NCBI RefSeq assembly: GCF_036711975.1
Contig: NC_091971.1
Location: 27,349,501-27,413,500, forward strand
Origin: Onthophagus taurus
Lineage: Eukaryota; Arthropoda; Insecta; Coleoptera; Scarabaeidae
Direction: 5' to 3'
DNA: 64,000 nt
In this document: positions 40,241 to 52,773 of the stretch, one piece after another
Position numbering within the stretch: the first letter of the stretch is position 1
How the letters are laid out: every line of letters begins with the position of its first letter
Translations under genes and position numbers: made by a program
The notes under the pieces: generated by a model
What the model was told of the DNA's origin: nothing
Databases searched by the model: none
Seen by the model: the letters and a program-made list of their open reading frames with translations, nothing else

Positions 40241-43057
40241 ATGTCGTACGAACATGAAAGGGAGCGTCTTCAAAATTTGATGGAAGAATTTCTATCGGGA
40301 GAAGACAGTGATTGTAGTGTTAGCGACAAAGATTATGAAGACTCGGATCACGACGAAAGTTCCAGTAGTTCGTCACAAGAGGTTTTACAAAGAAAAAAAC
40401 GCAAATCAGTGCTCAATAACGATATGCCCTCAACGTCAAAAACTGGCGGCGGAAGTTCCACAATAGACGACACAATTGACACCGTTATATCGCAGTATCA
40501 AATCACACAGGATGAGAGTTCTTCAGAAGAAGAGTCGAATACTGAAAAAAGCGAAGAACTATCATGGAAAGAAGTTGATGGTAAACATTTACACAATATT
40601 CCTTGTAATATTCCAGACGCAGGGTTTATAAATGAGTATTTTGAAATGTTTAATAAAAATCCTAACGATGTTTTTCAACTATTCATGGACGATAACATTT
40701 TTGAATTAATCGTTGAAGAAACCAACCGATATGCTCAACAAAACATTAGTAAAGGTATGCATGGACCAAGTGCATACCTTGACAAATAAAGAGGAAATGA
40801 AAACCTTTTTTTCTTTACTCATTTGGATGGGTCTAAAGAAATTACCACAGTTAAGTGATTATTGGCCCAAAAATCTGTTGTACACAAATAAAATATCAAG
40901 ATTTGCATTTTAGTGATAATGAAACCAGCGACAAAAGGGTAAGACTTTATAAACTAGCACCACTTCTGGAGAAAGTGTCTGTGCATTGATGAAAGTATTA
41001 TCCCGTTTAGGGGTCGCCTATCGTTTAGGCAGTACATAAAAAACAAAAAGCATAAGTTTGGCGTCAAAGTGTACAAACTTTGCTTGGATGGAGGATTTAC
41101 GTATGACTTGCAAATATATAGTGATCATGACAAAACTCGATATCAATCTGTTCCGGACACTGTTGCTTTTCATTTATCACAGGACTTATTAGATTCTGGC
41201 CGTACAATATATACAGATAACTTTTACACCAGTGTTACACTAGCGCACAGTTTACTAAAAAAACGCACACATTTGGTAGGAACTTTGAGGCAGAACCGGA
41301 GACATAATCCAACAGAAGTGACAAAAGCGAAACTCAAAAAGGGAGAAATAATTAGAAGGGAAAGTAATACTGGTGTAGTAGTAAGTAAGTGGAAAGACAA
41401 AAGAGATGTACTGATGCTCAGTACCAAACACACTCTTGAAATGGTGGACGTTCGTCAACGAGGTGGAGTAGTACGAAAGCCATCTGCTATTTGTGACTAC
41501 AATGAAAGGTTACAAAGAAAAAGGTTACATAGACATTTCGGATCAAATGAAGTCCTACTCAACTGCATTGCGAAAGTCGGTAAAATGGTATCGTAAGATA
41601 GCAATTGAGCTTCTCTTGGGCTCAGCACTTGTGAACTCCTACATAACGCATCAGCAAATCACCAACCAAAAAATGTCTATCACTTCTTTCAAAGAGGAGC
41701 TAGTCGGCAATTTTTTAGATCTTCACAATGTAGCGATCCGCAGATCAGTTCAGATTTTGGTAATTAATTATTGATATTTTTATTCATTCTCGGATAGAGG
41801 GGATCGCTGCTCGACTCATCCTTCCCTTCCTTTTCTTTTGTCTAATTGTTATAGTTGTAATTGTTTGATTGGTTAAACCACGCGTTGACCAATAAGATTA
41901 TTCTTATAGTTAAGAGCGTTCAGGGGGAAAACGTTTTCCTTTTGTTTTCCTTCCCTCTCTTTTGTTTAATTGCTGATGTTGCAATTTCTAATTGGTTGAG
42001 CCATGTGTTGGCCAATAAGGACTTTCCTAGAGGAAAGAGCGTCCAGGGGGTAAAGGTTTAAATATTGAGGAGGAGCGCCTTTTGCGGCAGTTCGGTTTGG
42101 ATTTAAATTAATTTCTTCGGCGAAGCACCCTATTCGGTTTCGGTTAAGAGTCTTAGTGGAAAGTCCGAGTAAGACTCCGGTAATTCTTAAGTTTGATGTA
42201 AGTTATTTAATTAATAATTATTAATTAACTTTTATTCGATCGAATTAAAATTAAAGTGTTATACTTTTTGACGAGTCGCTCCTCTCAATATGATCGCTTT
42301 AAACCTTGGTAAGTCGTTAATGTTTTATTTTATATATATTAACTTGTAAAGATTGTAACTAATTGCTTTGGCTTCTTCTGATTTGGTATAAACCTACGTA
42401 ATATTCGATGTTATTTTTGAATTATTCATTTTATTAAATTGATCATTTTGTAATTGTTGAACTTAGATATTTTTTGATGTTTTTAATTAAATTGCTTATA
42501 CAGATTTTCAAGTAAAGTCAGGTAAATTACTAGATTAAAATTTCTCTTGTTAATCAATATAAAGTTTTCGAGTTATTTTTGTAGCTAAATTTTGTTTGTT
42601 CCAATTTATTTTAACTTTAATTCTGTTTATTAATTTTAGGTTGTATTTTATTTCTTTTGCTATTGTTTTCGTTTGATTTTACTTCATTAAATTTGTTATT
42701 TAAATTTGACTTGATTTCTTTTATTAAATTTCATTTAACTTTGCTCCCTAAATCCAAGCCGGCGTGACATGGTTCTGCTTGTCGCATACGCCTTTAGCAC
42801 GCCCACACAACAAAGTAAGAGCCGCTCCTTACAACAAGTTTGAAAAAAATAATACGCCCAGAGGCACTCTCGATGGTCACCACTTAGAAGAAGTTCCGTC
42901 TACGGCCCGACGAAGATGTGCGACATGTTACGCAAAATTATCCCGTGAAAATGGACGAAAATTTGCACAAAACAAGACTCCTTTTTCTCGCTTCAAGTGC
43001 ATTCAGTGTGACAAATTTTACCGCATATCTGTTTTTGTGATGTTTATAGCTGCAATA
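40241..43057 (+). pseudogene. piggyBac-like transposase (copy B), interrupted
   Basis: ATG 40241 begins an acidic Ser-rich N-terminus (SSSSSSQEV; DESSSEEESNTEKSEELSW). A shift near 40760 leads to TNKEEMKTFFSLLIWMGL and LPQLSDYW. First catalytic block: CIDESIIPFRGRLSFRQYIK (about 40981). Second: TIYTDNFYTSV (about 41212). Third: YIDISDQMKSYST after a shift near 41515. The frame is then split at codon DLH|N by a solo LTR (41729-42805). It resumes as KVRAAPYNKFEKNN, then HHLEEVPSTARRRCATC and the Cys-rich C-terminal finger (CIQCDKFY), to a foldback at 43060. Three shifts and a small deletion near 40975 make it inactive. Confidence 0.88.
41724..42810. repeat. solo LTR (1077 bp) with CACAA duplication
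   Basis: TGTAGCGATCC...GCACGCCCA (41729-42805) flanked by CACAA (41724-41728 and 42806-42810). Removing it with one CACAA rejoins the piggyBac frame exactly, which fixes both ends. Inside are two diverged tandem copies of about 124 bp (41820-42060). Each carries an inverted CCAAT pair (ATTGGTT...CCAATAAG), upstream of TTTAAATATTGAGG, like an enhancer/promoter. No internal retroelement sequence remains. Confidence 0.8.
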
Positions 43058-43059
43058 TA

Positions 43060-44950
43060 CAGGGTGTCTCAGCGAGACCGGTCATTAGACGTTTCTGGGG
43101 TTCTGGCGAAAATAAAAATTTGAGAATTCAGACTTAAGTATTATCAATTACGATCTCTTCGTCTAAAATATTTTCAGATTTCTTGCACTTCCAGTTATAC
43201 CGGAAGCCGCCACCAACTTTATTTTTTTAAATGGAACACCCTGTATATTTTTACATATTTGGATTTGTCTGTTTTCAAGGTTTATAAATAACTTTACTTT
43301 TTGCAATTTGATTCGGTCGTTCTCGAGTTATTCGAATTTTTCTAGAAAAATCTGCTCCAGCAGACATTTGTTCAAAAAATCAGAAAACACTCAATTTTTG
43401 GGATATCAATTTAGGATTGAGAACATGCTTAAGCAACATGATGGAGTATGTTTTGGTGCCGAGAACTGCGGTCTAGAACGTTTGATCACTTTACTATGGC
43501 ACGTTAACTTTTCAAAATTTGGAAATACCATAACTTTATTTTTTTAAATGGCACCCCCCATATTTTATTTTTTAGTCGTCTTCGGTGTCTCATTATACAT
43601 CTTTTATATCCCATATGACCCATACCTAATATTAATAGTTTGGGAGATAATTAGGGTTTTTTGAAAAATGCACACATATCATATGGATATTTAGCCTAGT
43701 GTGCCATGAAAAACAAGCCTTCTTAATGAGTTCTTGTCAAAGACTCACTTGTTTACGTCACTTGATGCATGTGAGCTAATAATTATCTGTTATGTCCCTT
43801 AATATTAGTACTGAAACGAGTTAAAATCGATAACAATAACGAAAGTAATATTTACACAAATCAAGAAATTCTTAATTTATTTTTTTTGCATGAAAAGAGC
43901 GACAAAGTTCGTAGTATGATTCCCAGATCTTCTTTGGCAGCTCGAATTGAGGTGTTGGGACTGGGCTCGAAATAAGCCAAGGTATTCACCTCTTCCGTTG
44001 CATTATCTACTACATTTTTTGGTCAGTTTAACACGTGATTAATTCGTAAATGCAAAAAATTTGCTTCTATTCCTCTAAATTTACCTTTTGTCATCGGAGA
44101 TAAATGTGGATAATTTTCATTAAACATTCTGCAAGTTCTACTAAGAACTTTGTCGCACTTTTCGTGCACAAAAAATAAATTATGGATTTCTTCATTATTT
44201 ACGTTATTAATATCCATTTTAACTGGTTTTAGACTCACAAGCATCAAACAACCTAAATTAGACTTTGACGTTTATCAGTTAAGTCATTAAACATTTGTTT
44301 TCCATGGCACACTAGGTTAATATCCATATGATATGTGCGCATTTTTCAAAAAACCCTAATTATTTCTCAAACTATTAATGTTAGGCATAGGACATATGGA
44401 ATATAAAAGATGTAAAATGAGACGCCGAAGACGACTAAGTAATAAAATATGGGGGGTGCCATTTAAAAAAATGAAGTTATGGTGCTTCCAAATTTCGAAA
44501 AGTTAACGTATCATAGTAAAGTGACCAAACGATCTAGACAGCCATTCTCGGCACCAAAACATACTCCATTATGTTGTTTAAACATGTTCTGAATCCTAAA
44601 TTGATATCTCAAAAATTGAGTGTTCTATGATTTTTTGAACAAATGTCCGCTGGAGCAAATTTTTCTAGAAAAATTCGAATAACTCGAGAATTGCTAGTTC
44701 AAATTGCAAAAAGTAAAGTTATTTATAAACCTTCAAAACAGACAAATTCAAATATGTAAAAATATACAAGGTGTTCCATTTAAAAAAATAAAGTAGGTGG
44801 CGATTTCCGGTACAACCGGAAGTGCTAGAAATCTGAAAATATTTTAGATGAAGAGAACGTAATTGATAATACTTAAGTCTGCATTCTCAAATTTTTTGTT
44901 TGGCTAGAACCCCAGAAACGTCTAATGACCGGTCTCGCTGAGACACCCTG
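43060..44950. mobile_element. 1.9-kb foldback carrying DUF4817 coding sequence in both arms
   Basis: Ends CAGGGTGTCTCAGCGAGACC / GGTCTCGCTGAGACACCCTG, with TA on each side (43058-43059, 44951-44952). Arms of roughly 810-860 bp pair over most of their length, leaving a unique centre at about 43920-44140. It is inserted near the end of piggyBac copy B. Both arms include the start of a DUF4817 transposase gene. Confidence 0.88.
44023..44247 (-). pseudogene. DUF4817-like N-terminal fragment in the foldback
   Basis: Starts at ATG 44247; the family-like part is NNEEIHNLFFVHEKCDKVLS and RTCRMFNENYPHLSP, then a basic helix. It resembles the fragment at 668-865. The plus-strand arm encodes the matching start (IYTNQEILNLFFLHEKSDKV, about 43850-43910) and then diverges. 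Only the DNA-binding start survives, so it is not a functional transposase. Confidence 0.6.
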
Positions 44951-44952
44951 TA

Positions 44953-45218
44953 TAAGCGAATTATTTTTTTAAATTTTTATTATTAATTATTTTCAAAAAG
45001 TTTTAGAAGCGTTTTTTTTTCTTTCTTATTATTATCAGAATATGTTTTCTTTTTCATTTAGAAAATAAAATAGTTTTCTTATTTTTGTAATTATTTTTCA
45101 ATAATCTGAAAAATAATTTTCATTCAGAAATGGTTGGTTTACTCGACATAGGTTCGAGAACAACATGGGCTAAATACATAAAATAGTTCTCCAGGTTACC
45201 GAAAAACATGCCTGATAA
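44953..45218. other. AT-rich DNA after the foldback
   Basis: Presumably the 3' untranslated part of piggyBac copy B (AATAAAATAG near 45065). A right TTAA terminal repeat is not recognised. Confidence 0.35.
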
Positions 45219-45842
45219 TACACTGTTGGACATAATTCACGAGCACACCCTATATAATCTGAACGCGTAAAGATAAATCCATGATATTTGTGGAGCACAA
45301 AGGTTTACTGTAGACGAGTTTATTCATCGAGTTTCGAGTTGTTCCGTCGCGGCATTGTTGACTGAGCCGGTCTTCCAAGTGGAACATTCCGTCGCTATGG
45401 AGACCGAAGTGGATGGAAAATACCGGTCGTTTTTAGTGTGGTGTTAGGAACCACATTGTTATCGTACTCTGTGCGCAATGGATGGGCGATCGCGTTACTT
45501 AAGCGAGTTTGAGCGAGGAATGTTTGAGGGTATGCACATTGAGGGTGTATCGTTCTGTGAAATTGCGTGTCGTCTCGACCGGTCGTTATCGGCAGTGCAA
45601 CAGGCATGGCGAGAATGGTCTGAGGTAGGACATAGGTACCTTCAGCTGCGGCCGGGACGGCCCTGCGTGACCCCAGCACACGAGGATCGGGCTCTTGTGC
45701 TCAGCGCTTTAGCGTTGTGTGAGTCCTCCTCAAGGCAACTTGGAGCTGTTTGGCCACCGGCAGGGGAAGGCGCACTCACTACGCGAACAGTACGGCGGCG
45801 TTTGGTGGACTGTGCGTGCGTCGTGCGAAACAGCGGATTCAC
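45219..45842 (+). pseudogene. Tc1-like transposon: left end and transposase N-terminus
   Basis: TA (45219-45220) then CACTGTTGGACATAATTCAC, a Tc1-type terminal repeat start. The gene starts at ATG 45478. It encodes the paired-like DNA-binding domain: LSEFERGMFEGMHIEGVSF, EIACRLDRSLSAVQQAW, a GRP-type hinge (LRPGRPCVT), then SSSRQLGAVWPPAGEG and TVRRRL. Similarity stops at about 45840. All catalytic blocks are missing. GC content is higher than in the surroundings. Confidence 0.75.
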
Positions 45843-46261
45843 ATAGTATTTACAATAGCTTCACTAGATTTCTCTCGGCAACTGATAGGAGTGTAACTCG
45901 TACAAACTTGAACTATCTCATAAAATTATGGATAAAATCAATTACAGACGAACAATTAACTAATCTGTACTTAGCCGTTACTTGATGTCTTTATTTGCTT
46001 CTTTTTTTTCATATCTGAACATATACTATAACTGTGAATACATCTGTTTATAATGCGTTAATTGACCTAATCTTACCGTTCAACCAGTCATTCGTTAACT
46101 TAAAAGTTGAAATATGTTGAGCTACGCGCAGCACCTTGGTGCTTTTGTGGTGTCTCCGGTCACGCCTAGTGGACGCCTTTAAAAAAAAAACCGATCCAGG
46201 TTCTTGGCCAAAAATTCTATTGTTGAATAAGTCACAACAATGACTTCCCCCCAAATTATGT
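45843..46261. other. noncoding stretch
   Basis: No gene recognised. Probably the junction between the truncated Tc1-like element and the Penelope-like element. Confidence 0.3.
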
Positions 46262-46777
46262 CTCCAATTTAATTAGAAGAATTCAAACAAAAAACAATAA
46301 TAGACAATTGACGACACTCATCAACAATACACTAACCTCAGAATCAACATACCGATCTATTTCATACCCGGGTCACATTACAGCCCCCATCCTAAAAATC
46401 TTCAAAAAGTACAATATAAATATTTCATTTAAATGCAACACCTCCATAATCGATTTATTAAACCACAAGAAAGACAACACCAACCTCCTCGAAAATAGTG
46501 GTGTTTACAAATTGAATTGTGGCACTTGCGGTGCAATATACATTGGGGAAACGGGAAGATCAATAAAACAGAGAATTAACGAACACAAGGGTAGCATCAG
46601 ATCTAATTTCGGAAGACATCTTCTCAATAACTCACACAGTTTTGATATAAATACTGGTGTAAAATTACTACACAGAATGGATAAGGGAATTAAAATGACC
46701 CTCACTGAAGCCTACGAAATCGAGAAATTTAAATTCCTGAATAAGAATGTCGAATGCCTTAATGACCAAATAGACCT
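46262..46777 (+). pseudogene. Penelope-like element C-terminus with GIY-YIG endonuclease
   Basis: Readable from about 46262. The linker of Penelope-like polyproteins (STYRSISYPGHITAPILKIF, NINISFKCN) is followed by a GIY-YIG nuclease: SGVYKLNCGTCGAIYIGETG (GVY and YIG halves), then RSIKQRINEH with the catalytic Arg and a later Glu in EAYEIEKF. The CxxC between the two halves is usual for Penelope-type endonucleases. The frame is cut at LNDQIDL by the Gypsy element and continues after it at 56216. Reverse transcriptase is absent upstream, so the copy is 5'-truncated. Confidence 0.8.
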
Positions 46778-48602
46778 TGTGACGACTTATGAACACAAAA
46801 AAAAGGAACGATATAGTCGATTAGCAGTTTAATAACTAACGCAGGTCCTCGGCCGGCCCAGTGAAGACGGGTAGGGTTATTTATAAGGCGCCACACAGTT
46901 AACCCTGCGTTGTCCACGAACTGTGACGTGAGGTGGTAAAATGATGCTATCGACACAAGTGGACACAAACACAAAAAAATAACAAAAACACAAAAAAAAT
47001 TCGAGATATTTTAAGTTGCAAAAAAAAAAAAAAAATATTTATTCGGTAAAAAAAAAAAAAAAATAATAATAATGTAAATAAAAAAAATATTATTATGATA
47101 TACGTAAGTAAAAAAAAAATGTTGTTGTCCAACGAACGTGAAGCAACAAAAAAAAAAGAAAAGAATTGTTGGCGTACCAAAAAAAAAAAAAAAATTGTAA
47201 TAAATGACCAAAACAAGTACGCAAAAAAAAAAATAGTAAATTTGAATTGAATTACGCGTACGACCCGTACCCCTGATATCAGTGTGGCGTCGAGAAAGAA
47301 AATAAAAAAAAAACTAATTCGTGAAACAAAAAAAAGTACGCCAAAATTTTACAATAAAAAAATTATTTTGTTTGATTAAACAGACAACAATACTGAATAT
47401 TCTCAATCTATGATAATTTAATAATATAATAAAATATATTTAATTAATTTAAATGATTTAGATTTTAATGAATTTAATTTAAATTGTACTAATTAATTGA
47501 ACAAAAGCTCACCGGGAAGCGGTATATAACAAAAAAAAAAACGTTTAGGTCTGACCTTGTCTTGACCACATGTAGACGATCCAAGCAAATTCTTCCAGCT
47601 CCAGCGACAATCTCCTCCGATTCAGGGAAAGGAAAACTTAATAGGTGGTGGCAATGCAACCTCGACCAAAATCCTCAAGGAAGAACCCCTCCGAAAAGGT
47701 AGAACTTCGAAAATGGATTGAAAATCTCACACAATAACCAAACTTCTGTCTCGAAAATGTTACAGAAAGGTTGCCAAACTTTATGCTCTTCAATTAAAAC
47801 CTTAAATAAACACGAGGAAATTAGAAAAGAGAAAAAAAAAGTAGAAAGGATGGAAAAATAAGATATAAAAAAAAAAAAAATGATGATAATAGTTTAATTA
47901 ATTCGGTGGTAAAAGGATGTATGTTTGAATAAATGAAGGTATGAATGTGTAAGGGAAAATATAAAATGTATTCAATAAAAATATCTTACCTCAGATCTTC
48001 GAGGTTTAGTCAGAAAACTTAGAAAAGTTTCAAAATACGGTTTAATCCGGAGTAATCCGATAATTGGACGTGCAAAAACGTTACCAATAAGTTGCACAAC
48101 ACGTAGATGAATCCCAAAAATTTGGATTAGGAACCAATCACCACGCGAAAAATTCAAAATGGCTTTACCAAAAATCCTAACTCTACGTGCGTACACGTAC
48201 TGATCTGACTTGAAAAGAGGAAGAGAAAATCTTACACAGACGATAAATATCCTCAAAAATTCACAAAAAATTGATACTTGCGCACAAGCAAGAATAACGA
48301 AAGAATTAACACCATCTTTTAGGGGAAACGAAGAAGTAAAATAAGTTTAGAGGAAAATAAATTGAAAATGAAAAAGGAAAATTATGAAAGGAGATCTTCG
48401 GAGAATTGTCGCTGAAAAAGAAAAATTAATTAAACAAAAAATTCAACAAAATAAACAAAATAAATCATCGCGAAATTTATGCAACTCAAAATACCCGATA
48501 ACAAAATAAAATATCTAACCCAAAATAAAATTAAAACGAAGAATTAGGAAAGTAAAGGTTAAACACTCAAATGAAACATTAAGGAAAAATACAACCGTAA
48601 CA
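46778..48602 (-). repeat. Gypsy 3' LTR
   Basis: 1825 bp; on the minus strand it starts TGTTACGG and ends GTCGTCACA. Many A runs on the plus strand (T-rich transcript) at 46970-47240. The short frames in these runs are composition artefacts. Confidence 0.9.
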
Positions 48603-48617
48603 TTCCCCCCCTTACTT
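48603..48617 (-). promoter_or_regulatory. Gypsy polypurine tract
   Basis: On the minus strand AAGTAAGGGGGGGAA directly precedes the 3' LTR. Confidence 0.75.
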
Positions 48618-50040
48618 CAAGAAAGTTTACCCAGTAAACTTTTATCAACCTAGGAACTATCTAGTTCCTCCTCATCAATCAAACTACAAACGGCTGTCTC
48701 CAAATTAGGGATAAAGAGAGGAAATCAAAACAAACAACCCAACCCCCAAATATAACAACAAGATTTCGGAACCATCCACCTGGTCCACCACTTGCCCAAA
48801 GCCACCAGGTCTTCGGCAAATCGGCCGGAAGGATAAGAATAAAAATAATAAGAAAAAAATAATAAACAAAAGATTAGGGAGATTAATGTGGATTTGGCTA
48901 CGTACGCGCAACGGCTACTCAAATCTCTTGCGTCCATAAACAAAAAAAAAAAGGAAATCATAAGATAGTATAAAAAGAGAAGATTAGAAAAAGAACAATT
49001 AACAGGCCTACCCGGATTTACAATTGACCGCAGTCTTCAAGACCGGTAAAGGCGAAGAGATACCTAGAGAAGGTAGAAATGAAAAAGAAAATTATACAAA
49101 ACAATACGGCTTACAAGAGATCGAGCCACGGTCACACAACGCTCCAAACCACACACCGCAAACCAAAATCCGTAAAACAGAACTCTTCGTGAAGCGAAGA
49201 TATTCCAAAAACAAAAAAAAACGACTCTAAAAGGACAACAAAAAAGGTTTATTACTACAATTAAGGATACAAAGTGGAAAAGGATTGGGAAAACAAAGAA
49301 GGGTTGATGGTCCGAACCCACCCCTTACAAAAAAATAAAACACCCCCACAATAGTAAACATAAATCCACCAAGTGGATTAACCAATGACAAACTACCAAA
49401 TCAGAAAACGAGGATAAAGATGGATAAGGAAACCAAACTGTACTCGTAAGTACCAAAAAGCTGAAGGCTACAATAATTTTCGTCCCAAACAAAAACTCAA
49501 CGGGGACTACGAGGTTACTAACGTGCTGTACGTGCATGGGGACAAGGCGTAAAATTTTTTAAAAGTTATAATAAGCAAACACGGAGGGATATAAAAGGGG
49601 AATACTTAGGGCTGCACAAAACCCTTTACAAGTCTGAGTTGAAAATCAAACGAAAATAAAGAAATCTCAAGAGAAACTTCTTTAAATGACCCAAAATTCC
49701 TAAGAATAGCTTACAAACGGGAATGGAAACATCCGGTCTTCTGGCGTATTATAAGGCCCCAACCAGGTGAGCCAGATCATACAGAAAAACATACAAAAGT
49801 CTAACACCTAATACAATAAAAGAAAAGAAGGAATCTACCAAACTAATCCCGTAAGGCATAAAGTTATACAAAAAACTTCAACAAAAGATTGACCGCAGAA
49901 TCCCCGAAAGAAATACTAATAAAAAAAAAGAATCCAAAATAACTCCAAAAGAATCAAAACCAACGCGAATCAACCTAAAAGTGGTAACCTTCCTACTCAA
50001 CAGGACAATCACAACCTACATAACCATCAAACAAAACAAT
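48618..50040 (-). other. long 3' noncoding region of the Gypsy element
   Basis: 1.4 kb between the Pol stop and the polypurine tract without a convincing frame. An envelope gene is not visible. Rich in A/C on the plus strand. Confidence 0.5.
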
Positions 50041-52773
50041 TCAATCCTCATTTTCTGGGACATTGGGAGAAGGTTTCAAATCCTTAGCATGCCAAACACC
50101 CTTGACAACACCACGTTCATCCCTCAACTCATACGTCCATGGAGACACTCTACGATGAATATAAAATGGTCCTACAAACTTAGGTGCGAGTTTCGCGCTA
50201 TAAAACTTAGCGGCATCGGAAAGGACAAAGTTTCTACGCCAAACAGGTTGGTTTAACCAGTATTCAACATTACGTCGTCTAAGATTATAACTATTTTTCG
50301 ATCTTTCAGCAGCTCTCCGAATCCTGACCTGAACATCCTTAAATAATTCCTGAAATTGATGAGCACGGGCATTAACATCCAACACACCCTGATTTATATC
50401 TACCAACTGCTGAAAATCAGAACCACACAACACCATCTCACGACCATGGTTGACAAAATACGGAGTTACACCAGTGACCTCATGACGAGCGGTCCTAAGA
50501 GCACAAGCTATATGAGCAAGATGATCATCCCATACACGATGATTATCGGATACATAGGAAGCAAGCATTGTTTTAATAACACGATTCGTCCGTTCTATGG
50601 GATTAGCCTGAGGATGATAATGAGCATTAAACCGAATACGCACACCATAACGCTTCATCAGCTGACCAAATTCCCTACTACGCATCTGAACACCGTTGTC
50701 ACATATGAGAACCTGCGGAGCACCATATAAAAGAAATACATTCTCCTCGATAAGTCGACAGATCGCCGGGGCAGTAGCACGTCGAAGGGGAAAACACAAA
50801 GTGAATTTACTAAAATAATCGCCTATGACCAAAATAAAGGCATGTCCACGATTTGACCTGGGGAGAGGACCTACTAAGTCTAAAGAAATCATCCTCCAGG
50901 GACGGTCTACCTCGGGCTGAGTCGCAAACAACCCTGCCGGCCGTTTCTGCTCGGGTTTAACAGCCAGACAAGTCTCACATCGCCGAACATAAGAGGCAAC
51001 ATCCGAGCGCATTTTCGGCCAATAACACTTCTGAGCTAAACGAAAATAGGTTTTGTAAATCCCCAAATGACCAGAAGTAGGGGCATCATGAACCGCTCGC
51101 AGTTTCTCTAACCTGTGTTCCTTAGGTATAACTAACTTCCAACTATCCCCACCATCCAAACCAGGAAACTTAGACTCAACATACTTATAGAGCTGACCGT
51201 CGGACACTCTCCAATTAGGAAATTTCAAAGGCTCACCTAAAACCGACTCATACACTCTTTTCCACCATTTGTCCTGAATCTGCTCAACCTGCACACAATC
51301 AACAATCGGAACTGCACGTGAAAGAGCATCGGGAACTACGTTATCCTTCCCCCTACGATGAATTATACGGAAGTCATACTGCTGTAATCTTACTGCCCAA
51401 CGCGCTAAACGACCTACCGGATCCCTGAGATTCTGAAGCCAAGCAAGGGAAGCGTGATCAGTGATAACCTGAAACTGAACACCTTCGAGATAAGGACGCA
51501 ACTTTTCGATAGCCCAAAGGACAGCGAGACACTCCCGTTCAGTCGTGGAATAATTACGCTCTGTACGCAAAAGGGACCGACTCAAATAACACACAACATG
51601 TTCCTCATCATTGACAACCTGCGACAGAACCGCGCCAATACCGTAACCTGAAGCGTCAGTCTGAAGAATGAACGGCCGATCAAAGTCGGGGCAAGACAAA
51701 ATAGGAGCAGAAATAAGTTTCTCCTTCAGAACTCGAAAAGAATCCTCACATTCCGGAGTCCAGACAAATTTCCGGTTTTTCCTCAATAAATCCGTGATGG
51801 GAGCTGTATAGGTGTAAGCTGTAAATTTTTTGGAATTCTCGTCGACCGGAATTTGCCAGTAAGCAGACTTAATGTCCAGAGTGGATAGGTATTTCGCGTT
51901 TCTCAATTTATTTAGGGTGTCGGACACATATGGTATAGGGTAAGCATCACGCTCAGTGACGCCGTTGAGTCTACGGAAATCAACACAAAAACGAAAACTA
52001 CCATCTTTTTTTTTAACTAACAGGATTGGACTACTCCAGGGACTATCTGATGGCTCTACAACACCTAAATCCAACATATTCTGAAGTTCCTCGTCAATGT
52101 GTCTCTGAACAATAGGATTTACAGGGTAGTAACGTTGTTTTATAGGTTCCGCGGAAGTACGAATCACATGTTTAACCAAGCTGGTACATCCCAAACCATT
52201 CCTTTGGAATCTAAAATGATCATTAAGCATGTCGTCGAGTTGTCGTCTCTGCTCGTCGCTAAGACTCGATAAAGAATCAGTACTTTGCGCTTCGATGGAA
52301 TCACAAAACGTCCACTCTCCGCTACGCAAATCAGGAACTATACCCATGGCTCGCCAGAAATCAACACCTAACACCAACTCATGTTCCACTCCAGGAACCA
52401 CCAAGACATTCAAGATCCTCACTCTACCACGGAGTACAATCGGTAAAGAACAACTTCCCAACGACTCACATTTCTGACCATTAGCAACAGTACAGCAACC
52501 CCTTGCAGTATGCATCACTACTCCCACAGACTGTAAACGACTCCAACCAGATCTTCCCAAAATAGTACGCGACGCTCCACTATCCAACAATCCCTTAAAC
52601 CCCTGACCTAAAATAACGACATCAAGATAAGGTCGCTCATCACCCCTTGCACTATCGACAATAAAACTCAAAACACTCTGCATACGGATATCAAGATCGG
52701 TCGATTTTGATGACTCATAGGAAGGACGACCATTCACTTCCGCCGATTCCCGTTTCCCGAACACGATGGACAA
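50041..52773 (-). pseudogene. Gypsy Pol with deleted RT palm
   Basis: Open 910-residue frame overlapping Gag by 40 bp in another phase. Retropepsin LLDSGAS (Asp64). Reverse transcriptase begins normally (KKKDGSFRFCVDFRRLN, LSTLDIKSAYWQIP with Asp300) but jumps at about residue 320 to TAPITDLLRK. The stretch with the YxDD box, thumb and connection, roughly 140 residues in relatives, is missing in frame. RNase H (QTDASGYGIGAVLSQ, Asp373), an integrase HHCC finger (C599, C602) and catalytic Asp632, Asp692 (CDNG) and Glu727 follow. Without YxDD it cannot reverse transcribe by itself. Everything else is open, so the deletion is recent or the copy was mobilised in trans. Confidence 0.92.

Noticed and set aside
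46947-47216. Phe-rich minus-strand frames in the Gypsy LTR (also 54562-54831)
   Set aside because: They come from long A/T runs and are identical in both LTRs only because the LTRs are.
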